Below, in pieces: positions 46,381 through 55,488 of a stretch of 64,000 bases of DNA. The notes beneath the pieces were generated by a model that was not told where the DNA came from, did no database searches, and saw only the letters and a program-made list of their open reading frames with translations. A program made the position numbers and the translations under genes. Position 1 is the first letter of the stretch; each line of letters begins with the position of its first letter. This DNA comes from CAVYGM01 sp963768025. Its GTDB lineage: Bacteria; Bacteroidota; Bacteroidia; Cytophagales; Spirosomataceae. The stretch is from positions 362,819 through 426,818 of the forward strand of contig CAVYGM010000004.1 in the NCBI GenBank assembly GCA_963768025.1, written 5' to 3'.

Positions 46381-47277
46381 TCAGGGCATATTCTTCTTCG
46401 CCACCGTCCATCCTGCGGACTGGGCAAGGCCCGGGGGAGTGCCGGTAAACATTTTTCCAGCTTCCCGATCGCCTTTCAGTTGCCATTGGTACCAGGCCGT
46501 AGCGACCCGCGCAAACTCGCCGCCGTGCGGTTTGCTGTAGGTACCTCCGTGCCCCACATCCAGGTTGGCGACAAAAACCGGCACGTGGTTGATCTGCGCG
46601 TAATCGTCCATGCCGTTGTTGTAGGCAATGTCCGACGGCCCGCCCAGCAGATAGAGCGTGGGCGTGTGAATTTTCTTTAATTGATCCTTCTTGAGAGCGG
46701 GCATTCCGGGCATTTTGCTGCCGGCCGGATCTTTAAAAATCCCGCTGTTCAAAACGACGGTGGTAGTCACCCTCGGATCGCCCGCCATTTCGAGGGTTTG
46801 CAAGCCTCCGCACGACATCCCACTGACGGCAATTTTCTTAACGTCAATCTTTTGATAATATGGACTGTTCCGGTCACTGTTTTGCGCGATGGCCCAGTCG
46901 ATGGCATCCAGCAGTTGGTTCGAGGTGGAACGGTCCTTTACCTGTTCGCCCGTTTCCTTCGGCATCACGCCGATCGCGATGACCAGAAAACCATGAGAAG
47001 CCACTTCACTCAAAAAGTTAACGTGCTCAAAGGGTGAATTGAAGCACGCCCCATTGCCCCAGGCAATCACGGGTAGCTTTTCCTTTTTGCCAAACGCGCT
47101 GATGTCTTGGGGCCGGAACACCGTGTGCGTCGGTAGGGAAGCTTCCGTCATCATCACCGCGCTGTACTTTCCCGTACCGCCATCTTCCACGATGCGGGAG
47201 GTACCTTGCTGCGCCCATACTGTATTGATAGACAGTAAATAAATCAGCGCGATTAGGGTAGATATTGATTTTCTCAT
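46381..47277 (-). CDS. Secreted alpha/beta hydrolase (dienelactone / chlorophyllase-like)
   Basis: A 298-residue protein with signal peptide MRKSISTLIALIYLLSINTVWAQ. The alpha/beta-hydrolase motifs are VIAWGNGACFNSPFEHVNFL (oxyanion area), the nucleophile elbow AVSGMSCGGLQTL (GxSxG with Ser), PTLYLLGGPSDIAYNN (acid) and LDVGHGGTYSKPHGGE (catalytic His). This matches secreted esterase-like proteins of the dienelactone-hydrolase type. Substrate is unknown. The upstream flank holds a palindromic repeat that begins the accessory region. Confidence 0.85.
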   Translation of the reverse strand: MRKSISTLIALIYLLSINTVWAQQGTSRIVEDGGTGKYSAVMMTEASLPTHTVFRPQDISAFGKKEKLPVIAWGNGACFNSPFEHVNFLSEVASHGFLVIAIGVMPKETGEQVKDRSTSNQLLDAIDWAIAQNSDRNSPYYQKIDVKKIAVSGMSCGGLQTLEMAGDPRVTTTVVLNSGIFKDPAGSKMPGMPALKKDQLKKIHTPTLYLLGGPSDIAYNNGMDDYAQINHVPVFVANLDVGHGGTYSKPHGGEFARVATAWYQWQLKGDREAGKMFTGTPPGLAQSAGWTVAKKNMP

Positions 47278-47339
47278 GGGTTGAAAGGTTTAGCAGTTAT
47301 TTGTTTTGAAAGTGGGCCAAGGAATAATAAATAGGTACC

Positions 47340-47460
47340 CTTTTGCTTGTACTCGCGGCTACGCGCCCCGAACTAGGCGTCCCCGTTACAAACGCGAAGT
47401 GATTCAACGCCAGCGGGCGACCGTCCTGATTCCAAACTAAGGTTAGCGGGTTTGGGGACA
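47340..47460. repeat. Palindromic intergenic repeat, copy A
   Basis: The segment holds AACGCCAGCGGGCGACCGT (47406-47424), exactly the reverse complement of the core in copies C and D, plus CGTTACAAACGCGAAGTGATTC shared with copy C. Copies A, C and D form one family that ends or starts the accessory genes at 47.3-54.3 kb. Confidence 0.75.
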
Positions 47461-47471
47461 CAGATTACTAA

Positions 47472-47771
47472 TTAAGGTGTAGTTAAAATCTGCTGCTTTG
47501 CAAACAGTATGAACATCCAAGTTACTACAATTAACAAAGCAATTCCTGGAATAATGTAGGTTAGAGTCTTACGCGAATCCTTCACAGAGAAGTTAATAGT
47601 AAGATAAACCAGTAATGATGGAATAATAATAAAGAGAGAAAAAATTATATAATGTAAGATACTTGGAAAGGATAAAGAAATAAACTCGCGTAAAAAATAT
47701 AAAAATAACATACCTCCCAAGTTTAAAATTAATAGAGTACGAGAGTTATTTATATTAAAGTAGTTATTCAT
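47472..47771 (-). CDS. A+T-rich small membrane protein
   Basis: ATG 47771 opens MNNYFNINNSRTLLILNLGG; the 99-residue protein has three probable membrane segments (LLILNLGGMLFLYFLREF, YIIFSLFIIIPSLLVYLTI, YIIPGIALLIVVTWMFIL). The base composition is far more A+T-rich than the neighbouring genes, like the AAA ATPase island at 52-54 kb. It lies between repeats A and B. No family is recognised. The frame is open from a TTG at 47780 but ATG is preferred. Confidence 0.65.
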   Translation of the reverse strand: MNNYFNINNSRTLLILNLGGMLFLYFLREFISLSFPSILHYIIFSLFIIIPSLLVYLTINFSVKDSRKTLTYIIPGIALLIVVTWMFILFAKQQILTTP

Positions 47772-47819
47772 GATCTTCAAATTAGTATGTTTTTTAATTT
47801 GATATTCAAAATCATATAA

Positions 47820-48030
47820 TAGAGTTGTTGCACTGGGATAAGTTTACCAAATGAAGCTATCAACCTGCTCGCCCCGATTGCAAATTGGAGGTAGCGGGGA
47901 AAGGCATTTGGCAACGTTGGCCGTTCAACGGGGCCGTCCTTCCGGCAGCCTTTTATTTTGAGTACGCAGTCTCCCTTCGGAAGACATACGCACAACATTC
48001 TAGGAGCGGAACACTACGACGAGCTAGGTT
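47820..48030. repeat. Palindromic intergenic repeat, copy B
   Basis: The 37-base block starting AGTACGCAGTCTCCCTTCGG (47961-47997) is identical to 52181-52217 in copy C. Both continue with a similar AGGAnnnGGAACACTACGnCGAnCTAGG end. The stretch shows no coding signal that I trust. Confidence 0.8.
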
Positions 48031-48046
48031 TTTTTTCTGCCACGGA

Positions 48047-49506
48047 CTAAGCGAGAATTCCCTTCACCACCTTACCGGCCACATCGGTGAGACGATAACG
48101 ACGTCCCTGGTGCTTGAAAACTAATTTTTCGTGATCTAGTCCCAACTGATGAAGTATCGTTGCATGGAAGTCGTGTACATGGACAGGGTCCTTCACAATG
48201 TTGTATCCAAAGTCGTCGGTTTGACCGTATTCAATACCTGGTTTGATGCCGCCACCAGCCATCCATAGTGTGAAAGCTCTGGGATGATGGTCACGGCCAT
48301 AATTTTCTTTGGTGAATGCTCCCTGGCAATAATTGGTACGTCCAAACTCCCCGCCCCAAATTACCAAAGTCTCATCAAGCAATCCGCGTTGTTTTAAATC
48401 CGTAACCAAGGCAGCAGAGGCCTGATCTACATCCATGCATTGGCCCGCAATCTCCTTAGGCAAACTAGCATGTCCGTCCCAGCCCTGATGATATAGCTGT
48501 ACAAACCGGACGCCTTGTTCGGATAATTTTCTGGCCAAAAGGCAGTTTGCCGCGTAGGTGCCGGGAATAAGGCATTCCGGGCCGTATAGCTTGACGATAG
48601 ATTCCGGCTCTTTACTCATGTCGGTAACTTCGGGTACAGAAGTCTGCATTCGTAAAGGCCATTTCATACTGCTGGATTTTAGTAACTACCTCAGGATCTC
48701 CAAACTCGGAAAAGGTACCCTCATTCAAAATTGCCAGTTTATCAAGCATCTCACGCCGTTCACTCCGATCCATTCCATCAGGGTCATTAAGGTATAACAC
48801 CGGATTTTCACCACTGCTAAACTGAACTCCCTGATGGACTGAATCTAAAAAGCCATTGGTCCATAGTTTGGAATAAACCCCCTGACCGTTTCCTTTACCC
48901 CTTGGAAAGCAAAACACAAAATCCGGGAAGGTTCTGATTCTCACTACCCAAACCATAACTTAGCCATGAACCCATGCTGGGGCGGCTTCCTACCTGTGCG
49001 CCACTTTGAAAAAAAGTAAGGGCCGGATCGTGGTTAATAGCATCCGTGTTCATCGATTTGATGATGCAGATATCATCAACAATCCGCGCCGTATGAGGCA
49101 GTAATTCACTCATCCAACTCCCGGATTTACCATGCTGGGCAAAATTAAAAATGGATCCTGCTAGCGGAAACTTCGTCTGATTGGCCGTCATCCCGGTCAA
49201 CCTTTGCGTGCCCCTGACAGACTCCGGCAGGTCTTCGCCAAACATTTTGTTTAATAAGGGCTTATTGTCAAATAGCTCATACTGAGATGGAGCTCCGTTC
49301 TGAAAAAGATAAATGACCCGCTTAGCTTTCGGCGCAAAATGCGGCAGACCAGACATCATATCATGTACACTGCTTGGCCCACTCCCTTTGAACAGATCGG
49401 GTATTAATAGTGAACCCAAAGCGGCACTTCCTATTCCCAAACTGAGTTTGGACAAAAAGTGTCTCCGGTTGGCATTCATTCCAAAATCAAAAATTGGCTT
49501 TTCCAT
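48047..49506 (-). CDS. DUF1501 (sulfatase-like) protein with Tat-like signal (two frame breaks)
   Basis: The start MEKPIFDFGMNANRRHFLSK has a twin-arginine-like signal (NRRHFLSKLSLGIGSAALGSL). The DUF1501 domain follows: AKRVIYLFQNGAPSQYELFDNKP, WMSELLPHTARIVDDICIIKSM, INHDPALTFFQSG. Breaks near 48920 and 48650 lead to YSKLWTNGFLDSVHQGVQF and then VRFVQLYHQGWDGH, TLVIWGGEFGRT, GRDHHPRAFTLWMAGGGIKPG. The repaired length is about 486 residues. It forms a pair with the cytochrome-type gene at 49631, as in Planctomycetota and some Bacteroidota; the pair's reaction is not known. Confidence 0.85.
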
Positions 49507-49630
49507 ATTTTAGCGGCATTCGGCTGTCGGCCTTTTTTATACCTACATGATCAATTCTAATTCTTCGCGATTCAGCAAATCGTAACTAATACTCAAAACG
49601 AGCAGCAAGAAGCGTATCTCAATAATGCTT

Positions 49631-51946
49631 TTAGCTTTTGGTAATCGTCTCTTCCATATTGTATATCGTATTGATCACACGCATCAACGCCGCCGCCTGA
49701 TCTATTTTGACGGCCTTTTCATGAGCATATTCTCCCACATTCAGCACCCTTTCGGCTTTGCTTTTATTCATGGAAAATTTCTTTAATTCCGTTTCATAAT
49801 AGGCCGTGAGCACACCCACTTCCTTCTCGGTTGGTGCACGGCATACAATCCTTTGAAACAATTCTTTTATCTTATCTTCTGTCGATAATTTCCGTCCCGC
49901 CATACGTTCCGCAAGGACGCGGGATGCTTCAAGAACGGCCGGGTCATTGAGCATGATCAGCGCCTGCAACGGTGTATTGGTTTTTTGTCTTTTCACCTCG
50001 CAGTGGTCCCTGCTACTGGCATCGAAAACGATCATTGCTGGCGGGGGTAGGGTTACTTTAATAAAAGTGTAAATGCCTCGTCTGTACAGGTTACCGCCAA
50101 CATCCGGTACATATTTAGTCAGGTCACCCCGGTTAGCGGTACTTCCCTCCCACAATCCTTCCGGCTGATAAGGCTTTACACTCGCTCCGCCAATTTCGGG
50201 ATTCAACAAACCACTGCTCGACAAAACAACATCACGGATTAGCTCGGCCGGGATGCGGTAGCGTGCGCCCCTCGACAAATAGATATTTTCCGGATCTTTT
50301 GCCCTCTTTTTTTCGGTCAATTTAGACGACTGACGGTAGGTAGCCGACATGACTATTTGTTTTACAAGTCGCTTGATGTTCCAGCCGTGCTCCATGAAAT
50401 CAACAGCCAACCAGTCGAGCAGCGCCGGGTGTGAGGGCAAATCGCCCTGCATTCCAAAATCACCCGTACTCTTCACGAGTCCCCGGCCAAAAAACTCCTG
50501 CCAGACCTGATTTACGTAAACCCTTGCCGTCAAAGGATTATTCTTGCTGAACATCCACCTGGCAAGCCCCAGACGATTTCTTGGGTATAGGGCTGTATCA
50601 TAGTTCATAACAGCCGGTAGCCCGCTTGCTGTCACAACACGTCCGGGCGCATCATAAACGCCCCGGTTCAGTATGTGCGTAGGACGGAGCGTATCATTTT
50701 CGCTCATAACCGAAACCCAGATCGTACTGGTGTCTTTGCTGTTAACAAAATTCAGGATAGTCTTTCGCTCTGCATCCGTGATTTCAAGGGCAGGAACGAC
50801 TGCTGTCCCTTTTATTATCTTGGCCTGTCCCTTTTCCCTGGAATTATTAAAAAAGGCGAATAACCGGTAATAATCTTCGTGCGAAATCGGGTCGTATTTA
50901 TGATCGTGGCACTGCGCACACTCCACCGTTAGTCCCATCAGGCCGGAGCTGACCGTTTTGGTTTTATCCAGGTTATATTCAATCCTATATTCTTCCAGAA
51001 TGATACCCGCTTCTTCATTGTATTTATGATTCCTCAAAAATGCCGTGGCCAATATCTGTTCTTTGCTGGCATTGGGCAACAAATCCCCCGCCAGTTGCCA
51101 GGTAACAAACCGGTCATAAGGCATGTTTTTGTTCAATGCACTGATCACCCAATCTCTCCATGGCCACTGGGTCCTGGAATGGTCATTCTGATACCCAAAG
51201 GAATCGCCATACCTGGCCACATCCATCCATTGCACGGCCATTTTTTCTCCAAACGATTTCTGATTTATCAGTTCGTCTACGATCTTTTCATACGATTTTT
51301 CACTTCCTTCCTTGTCGAACTTTTGCTGAAGGGCCAGCGAAGGTGCCAGGCCGGTAAGGTCCAGCGACAATCTTTTTATTAATTGTTCCTGACTTGCTTC
51401 CTCACCGGGTTCAAGACCATGCTCCTCCATTTTGGCCAGGGTAAAGTAATCGATTTCATTCCTGGGCCATTCGTCATCCCCGACTTTTGGCAGGGCACTT
51501 TTCTTGGGTGTTTCAAAAGCCCAGTGCTTTTCATACGTTCCTCCCTGCTCTATCCATTTTTTTAACAAGCTGATTTCATTCTCGCTCAAAAGGCCCAAAT
51601 GCGATTCTGGCGTCGGCATCTGATAATCAGGATCAGCAGAAGTGATCCTTTTATACAACTCAGACTCTTCCGGTTTACCTGGAAAAATGGCAACCCCTTT
51701 TCCATCTTGCAATTTTGAGTAAGCGCCTTCGGCAACGTCCAGTCTAAGTCCAGCTTCCCGCTTATTTGCGTCCGGTCCGTGGCAGGCAAAGCAGTTGTCG
51801 GACAGGATGGGACGGATATCAAAATTATAGCTTACCGGCCCGGTATCAGAAGTTATCCGTAACGTCCCATTCTTTTTAAAGCAGGAAACCACCAGAAGCG
51901 CGGCGGCACTCAATGTAATCACTGAAAAAATAACCCGCTTGTTCAT
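49631..51946 (-). CDS. Lipoprotein with cytochrome-c-type, DUF1549 and DUF1553 domains
   Basis: A 771-residue lipoprotein (lipobox LVVSC, Cys 22). The N-terminal part has a haem-attachment CFACH (residues 52-56) of the planctomycete cytochrome (PSCyt1) type, with DANKREAGLRLD. Then follow DUF1549 (VAVQWMDVARYGDSFGYQND, PYDRFVTWQLAGDLLP, AEQCHDHKYDPIS-like segment ECAQCHDHKYDP) and DUF1553 (NPLTARVYVNQVWQEFFGRGLVKS, VMSATYRQSSKL, TPLQALIMLNDPAVLEASRVLA). The frame is intact. With the DUF1501 gene it makes the pair best known from Planctomycetota. It probably acts at the periplasmic face in redox-coupled degradation, but no substrate is known. Confidence 0.93.
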   Translation of the reverse strand: MNKRVIFSVITLSAAALLVVSCFKKNGTLRITSDTGPVSYNFDIRPILSDNCFACHGPDANKREAGLRLDVAEGAYSKLQDGKGVAIFPGKPEESELYKRITSADPDYQMPTPESHLGLLSENEISLLKKWIEQGGTYEKHWAFETPKKSALPKVGDDEWPRNEIDYFTLAKMEEHGLEPGEEASQEQLIKRLSLDLTGLAPSLALQQKFDKEGSEKSYEKIVDELINQKSFGEKMAVQWMDVARYGDSFGYQNDHSRTQWPWRDWVISALNKNMPYDRFVTWQLAGDLLPNASKEQILATAFLRNHKYNEEAGIILEEYRIEYNLDKTKTVSSGLMGLTVECAQCHDHKYDPISHEDYYRLFAFFNNSREKGQAKIIKGTAVVPALEITDAERKTILNFVNSKDTSTIWVSVMSENDTLRPTHILNRGVYDAPGRVVTASGLPAVMNYDTALYPRNRLGLARWMFSKNNPLTARVYVNQVWQEFFGRGLVKSTGDFGMQGDLPSHPALLDWLAVDFMEHGWNIKRLVKQIVMSATYRQSSKLTEKKRAKDPENIYLSRGARYRIPAELIRDVVLSSSGLLNPEIGGASVKPYQPEGLWEGSTANRGDLTKYVPDVGGNLYRRGIYTFIKVTLPPPAMIVFDASSRDHCEVKRQKTNTPLQALIMLNDPAVLEASRVLAERMAGRKLSTEDKIKELFQRIVCRAPTEKEVGVLTAYYETELKKFSMNKSKAERVLNVGEYAHEKAVKIDQAAALMRVINTIYNMEETITKS

Positions 51947-52089
51947 GAGGTAAAAATTTTAGCCGTTAACATGTGTCGCGAAGATGAGGCATTACCCGTG
52001 ATGCTACTGTTAAGGATATGTCCGGTTTGCATCTGTTTTTCTAAAAAAACATCAATTTCGTTGAAATCATTTTGAGCAGATACCCCTTT

Positions 52090-52250
52090 TGCTAGTATTC
52101 GCACGGTCGCCCGCTGGCGTTACAAACGCGAGGTGATTCAACCCTGATTGCAAATCAGGGTTAGTGGGACATTTATATTTAGTACGCAGTCTCCCTTCGG
52201 AAGACATACGCACAACAAGGAAGAGGAACACTACGCCGAACTAGGGACTT
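52090..52250. repeat. Palindromic intergenic repeat, copy C
   Basis: Contains ACGGTCGCCCGCTGGCGTT (52103-52121), shared with copies A and D, a palindrome AACCCTGATTGCAAATCAGGGTT (52140-52162), and the 37-base block shared with copy B (52181-52217). It joins both repeat types, so A, B and D look like partial copies. The 305 bp between the lipoprotein gene and the next gene (51947-52251) hold only this repeat and the presumed promoter. Confidence 0.8.
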
Positions 52251-52251
52251 T

Positions 52252-52805
52252 TTATTTTTTATTAATCACATACTTATTATGAAAATATTTTAATGAATTA
52301 TTTTTATCGATAGCTTGTTCCAAGCTATATATTTTTAATATTTCAACTAAAAAGTCAGTCAAAGAATCAAAATTTTTAGGCATTACTTTATTAAACTTCT
52401 CCCTTTGTCACAAAATCAGTAGGAGAAGATATTTTGATTTCATAATCAAACTTACTACTTCTACAAATGCCTGCTAAATACCAGCTTTCTATTTCTTCCT
52501 TAACAATAATTATTTTTTCTAGTTCGAGTAAACTACTAAACTTATTATTTATTTTTTCTTTTCGATTAGTAATACATATATCTTTATCTCCTCTCGCATC
52601 CATATCACAAATGAAGATGTAATCAGATGAAGATTGGTTTTTAATAACAGAAACTAATTTACTGATCTCTGATGGCACCTTGCATGCATACTGTATAATT
52701 TTTATAAAATCATAATCTCCGCTCCATTTTGGTAAAAAAACTGAGTTGATAAATCTTTCATCATTTGTTCCTCACAAAAATGAATAGTTGTCTGTAAATA
52801 CTCAT
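52252..52805 (-). CDS. TOPRIM/DUF4276-like putative nuclease subunit (two frame breaks)
   Basis: The ATG at 52805 (MSIYRQLFIF) lies 2 bp after the ATPase stop. After a break near 52775 the frame reads CEEQMMKDLSTQFF, then near 52735 LPKWSGDYDFIKII and IFICDMDARGDKD, and IIIVKEEIESWYLAG, and near 52405 KFNKVMPKNFDSLTDFL to a stop at 52252. The repaired length is about 184 residues. The acidic start, the DxD strand and the E-S-W-Y-L-A motif fit DUF4276/TOPRIM-like nucleases such as RloB or AbiLii. It is extremely A+T-rich. The partner gene is the AAA ATPase just upstream; I infer an ATPase-nuclease defence pair. The exact family needs a profile search. Confidence 0.6.
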
Positions 52806-52807
52806 TA

Positions 52808-54088
52808 TTATATATCCAGTAAGTTTTGAACAAAAAGATGATCAATACCCAATTCATTTTTAAGAAATGCTTTCACCATTTCTTGATGTCCTGGCTTATT
52901 TATGACAGTTAGACCGTTTGAGTCTCTTGAAACTAAAAATAAATCGTCAAGTTTAGTATATTTTAATATTTCAGGACTATGAGTTGTAATAATTATTTGC
53001 TTTTTTCTAGAACTATCATAAAACAAATTCATTAGTTTTGAGATAAGAGCGGGATGAATACCATGCTCAGGCTCTTCAAATGCAGCAAATTGACTATCTT
53101 GAAAAAACAAAGCAGTAACTATTGAAGTTACAGAGATTGTGCCATCTGACAAAAGTGAACTTGGGATAGCAGTATCACTATTAAAAATTTCTGTAACCCT
53201 GAAAAATAATGAGTTATCTTGTGATTTTTCAGTATCTAATGTTTTAATAAATGGTAGAATATCTGAGAGCAAATTAGCAAATTTCCTTTTTTCTTCTTTA
53301 TCATTAAGTATATTTTTAAGAACAATAGCCAAATTTTCTCCATTTTCTTCTAGTTGCGCTTTAGATGTAATAGATGCTGGTTTCTTTGAGTTTTTTAAGT
53401 CAAAGTCATAAATCTTAAAATCTTCTATACTTCTTGGGATAAGAAAAGAGAATTGTTCTATCAATGTCAGTTTTTTATCATACTCAGATTTAAAAAAATT
53501 GAAAGGAACTAAAAATGGGTTTATTCTATCATTGTTCAATTCACACTTTTCGCCATTTTGTAATATTATTTCTGTTGTACCTTTTTTAATTTTAGATTCA
53601 TGAGAAAGTTTACCTTTAATTGAGGATATTGAAAAAAAATGCTCATCATAGACTATTTCTAAATCAGTATCAGGTGAAACTCCGACAACTTGCGTATTAT
53701 ACTTAATCTCTTCTTTTACTATATCAAACTTATTTTTACTTTTTACAGCTATTTCAAGACTATATTCAAGATTATTTATTTTTAGTCCTAAAAAATTATT
53801 ATCAGATAATTTATTTAATACATTTCCACCGGGGGGTGATATATTTAAACAAATTCTGATGTTTTTCTTTTCTTTTAGTTTAATGTTACGCAAATATTCT
53901 ATTCCGCCTTGTAGAGAAACTGCATTTTCTAATCCATATTTTTCAATATCACTAATAAATTTAATGGATTGCAAAAAATTAGATTTTCCGGAAGCATTTG
54001 CACCAACAATAATATTGATCTGACCGAGTTCCACCTCTACATTTTCAAAATTTTTGAAATTCGAGAGAGCTATTTTTTTAATAAGCAT
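52808..54088 (-). CDS. AAA ATPase (AAA_21, OLD/PARIS/AbiL-like) of a putative defence pair
   Basis: A 426-residue SMC/ABC-type ATPase with IALSNFKNFENVEVELGQI, Walker A GANASGKSN (about residues 31-39), Walker B-like FEEPEHGIHPALISKL and the C-terminal HSPEIL in ITTHSPEILKYT. Such ATPases pair with a toxin or nuclease in OLD, PARIS and AbiL-type systems. The gene is very A+T-rich (clearly lower G+C than flanking genes) and sits between repeats C and D. The reading frame is intact, so the pair is likely functional. It precedes the nuclease-like gene by only 2 bp. Confidence 0.85.
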   Translation of the reverse strand: MLIKKIALSNFKNFENVEVELGQINIIVGANASGKSNFLQSIKFISDIEKYGLENAVSLQGGIEYLRNIKLKEKKNIRICLNISPPGGNVLNKLSDNNFLGLKINNLEYSLEIAVKSKNKFDIVKEEIKYNTQVVGVSPDTDLEIVYDEHFFSISSIKGKLSHESKIKKGTTEIILQNGEKCELNNDRINPFLVPFNFFKSEYDKKLTLIEQFSFLIPRSIEDFKIYDFDLKNSKKPASITSKAQLEENGENLAIVLKNILNDKEEKRKFANLLSDILPFIKTLDTEKSQDNSLFFRVTEIFNSDTAIPSSLLSDGTISVTSIVTALFFQDSQFAAFEEPEHGIHPALISKLMNLFYDSSRKKQIIITTHSPEILKYTKLDDLFLVSRDSNGLTVINKPGHQEMVKAFLKNELGIDHLFVQNLLDI

Positions 54089-54149
54089 TTCCTTTAATTT
54101 TATATTTGATTTTATATTTTACTTCGCCCGTTATGCGTAGTGTTCTTTA

Positions 54150-54247
54150 TGAACATTGATCCCCCGCTAACCCCAATTTGTAATTGGGACGGTCGCCCGC
54201 TGGCGTTGAATCACCTCGCGTTTGCAACGCCAGCAGGCGACTGTGCG
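54150..54247. repeat. Palindromic intergenic repeat, copy D
   Basis: ACGGTCGCCCGCTGGCGTT (54189-54207) pairs with AACGCCAGCAGGCGAC (54226-54241) to form a long hairpin. A second inverted repeat CCCAATT..AATTGGG (54172-54188) lies beside it. This is the cleanest palindromic copy and suggests REP-like elements. Confidence 0.8.
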
Positions 54248-54252
54248 AAAAC

Positions 54253-54522
54253 TCACAAAAGAACATAACCTCCCTCATTATAAATTTCGAGCTTTGACTT
54301 CCGCTTCCAAGGCTTTGCTCTTTTTTGAATTATTAAAGGCCAAATAGGCAAAAACAAAGGAATTAAGGTAAAGAATCCAATACCATTTTTCCAGGTGCTG
54401 TACATGGCAATTCCAATCATCACGCCGAACATTACTGCATTAATTAAAGAAGTTGATTTGTTCTTTTTTATCTCTTGTAACAGTTCCTGGTCGGTTAGTC
54501 CGGCTAGTTCATCTTGCGTCAT
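54253..54522 (-). CDS. Small membrane protein, hypothetical
   Basis: An 89-residue protein that begins MTQDELAGLTDQELLQEIKK, a soluble helical lead, then two membrane helices (SLINAVMFGVMIGIAMYST and GIGFFTLIPLFLPIWPLII) and a basic end. The pattern recurs in Bacteroidota hypothetical proteins but has no known function. Codon use is closer to the host than the ATPase pair. Confidence 0.65.
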   Translation of the reverse strand: MTQDELAGLTDQELLQEIKKNKSTSLINAVMFGVMIGIAMYSTWKNGIGFFTLIPLFLPIWPLIIQKRAKPWKRKSKLEIYNEGGYVLL

Positions 54523-54641
54523 GCTGTACTTTCGTTTAGTTAGTTTTGGATTGTGCGTCGTTCCGTAATTTATTCATCGGGGTCTGGGTGGTATCACAGC
54601 CTTACGGCTAAAAAGCATTCACGCCGATTTATATACCCTCT

Positions 54642-54785
54642 TCAGTCAGTCCAGCGACCTGACAAATCATCCGGAATGAACGTCGCCTCGCTGGTATCGC
54701 CGTCGAAAGCTGCTGGGGTTTGATTCATCAGCACGGCCACGGTTTTTTCCTGCGGGTCGCGCTTTGCTCCAGAAGATAAAGTACC
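54642..54785 (-). pseudogene. Probable remnant of a serine hydrolase C-terminus
   Basis: In the 263 bp before higA, the reverse strand reads KRDPQEKTVAVLMNQTPAAF, then DDLSGRWTD and a stop at 54642. The DP..TVAVLMNQ pattern is like the end of class C beta-lactamase/serine hydrolases. Only about 45 residues remain and no start is found, so it is a fragment. The call is weak because I cannot search for it. Confidence 0.3.
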
Positions 54786-55085
54786 TTAAACCACACCTAC
54801 TTCAAACCGCCTTATACCTGCCAAATCATCCTTTTTGTTGGCCAATTCTTCTTCCAGATCGTAATCATTCTGCAATCCTAGCCAGAATTTCGGGGAGTTT
54901 CCAAAATAATAGCTCAAACGCAAAGCGGTATCCGCTGTGATACGCCGGTTTCCTTTCAGTATTTCAGATATACGAGTTTGAGGAATGCTGATGTCTTTGG
55001 CAAGTCGGTACGCGGTGATCTGTAAAGGAACCAAAAATTCTTCCTGTAAGACTTCCCCCGGATGTATGTTAGGTAGTTGCTCCAT
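54786..55085 (-). CDS. higA: HigA-type antitoxin (HTH)
   Basis: A 99-residue antitoxin with an XRE helix-turn-helix (ITAYRLAKDISIPQTRISEILKGNRRITADTALRLSYYF) preceded by IHPGEVLQEEFL, the usual VapI/HigA start. It neutralises the adjacent toxin and represses the operon. In HigBA the toxin gene comes first, as here; the gap is 12 bp. Confidence 0.9.
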   Translation of the reverse strand: MEQLPNIHPGEVLQEEFLVPLQITAYRLAKDISIPQTRISEILKGNRRITADTALRLSYYFGNSPKFWLGLQNDYDLEEELANKKDDLAGIRRFEVGVV

Positions 55086-55097
55086 GTACTTTTCCTG

Positions 55098-55379
55098 TCA
55101 ATGATAATCGATAATTTCTACTTCGGATGCCTGGCCGTTTTTCCATTGAAAGATAATTCTCCACTGATCATTGATTCTGATACTGTAATACTCTTTCAGA
55201 TTACCGCCAAGTTTTTCCAATCGGTTAGAAGGCGGGATTCTCAGGTCGGCCATGTTCTGGGAGTTGTTAAGCATTCTCAACTTACGCCGGCCAATCTTTT
55301 GAATTTCCTCTGGCAGCTTAGGTACTCGATCTCCACGCCAGATTTTTTCCGTGTCTTTGGAACCGAACGATGTGATCAT
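55098..55379 (-). CDS. higB: HigB-type toxin (RelE superfamily)
   Basis: A 93-residue ribosome-dependent mRNA endonuclease family toxin. Seen are SKDTEKIWRG, ADLRIPPSNRLEKLGGNLKEYYSIRINDQWRIIFQW with the conserved R..D.WRI.F core. It is the first gene of the pair with higA. A weak promoter may lie in the 109 bp before it. Confidence 0.9.
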   Translation of the reverse strand: MITSFGSKDTEKIWRGDRVPKLPEEIQKIGRRKLRMLNNSQNMADLRIPPSNRLEKLGGNLKEYYSIRINDQWRIIFQWKNGQASEVEIIDYH

Positions 55380-55488
55380 ACTTTCGCGACGCGTTACTAA
55401 CGCTTAAAGTTAGCAAATAGTCTGATAAAATTACTCTTTCGAACGCCCTATCTTTCCCTATTTTCCATTGGCGGTACCACCTTCCCCT

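Noticed and set aside
47777..48124. Short open frames in 47777-48124
   Set aside because: They coincide with palindromic repeat B and show no gene-like features.
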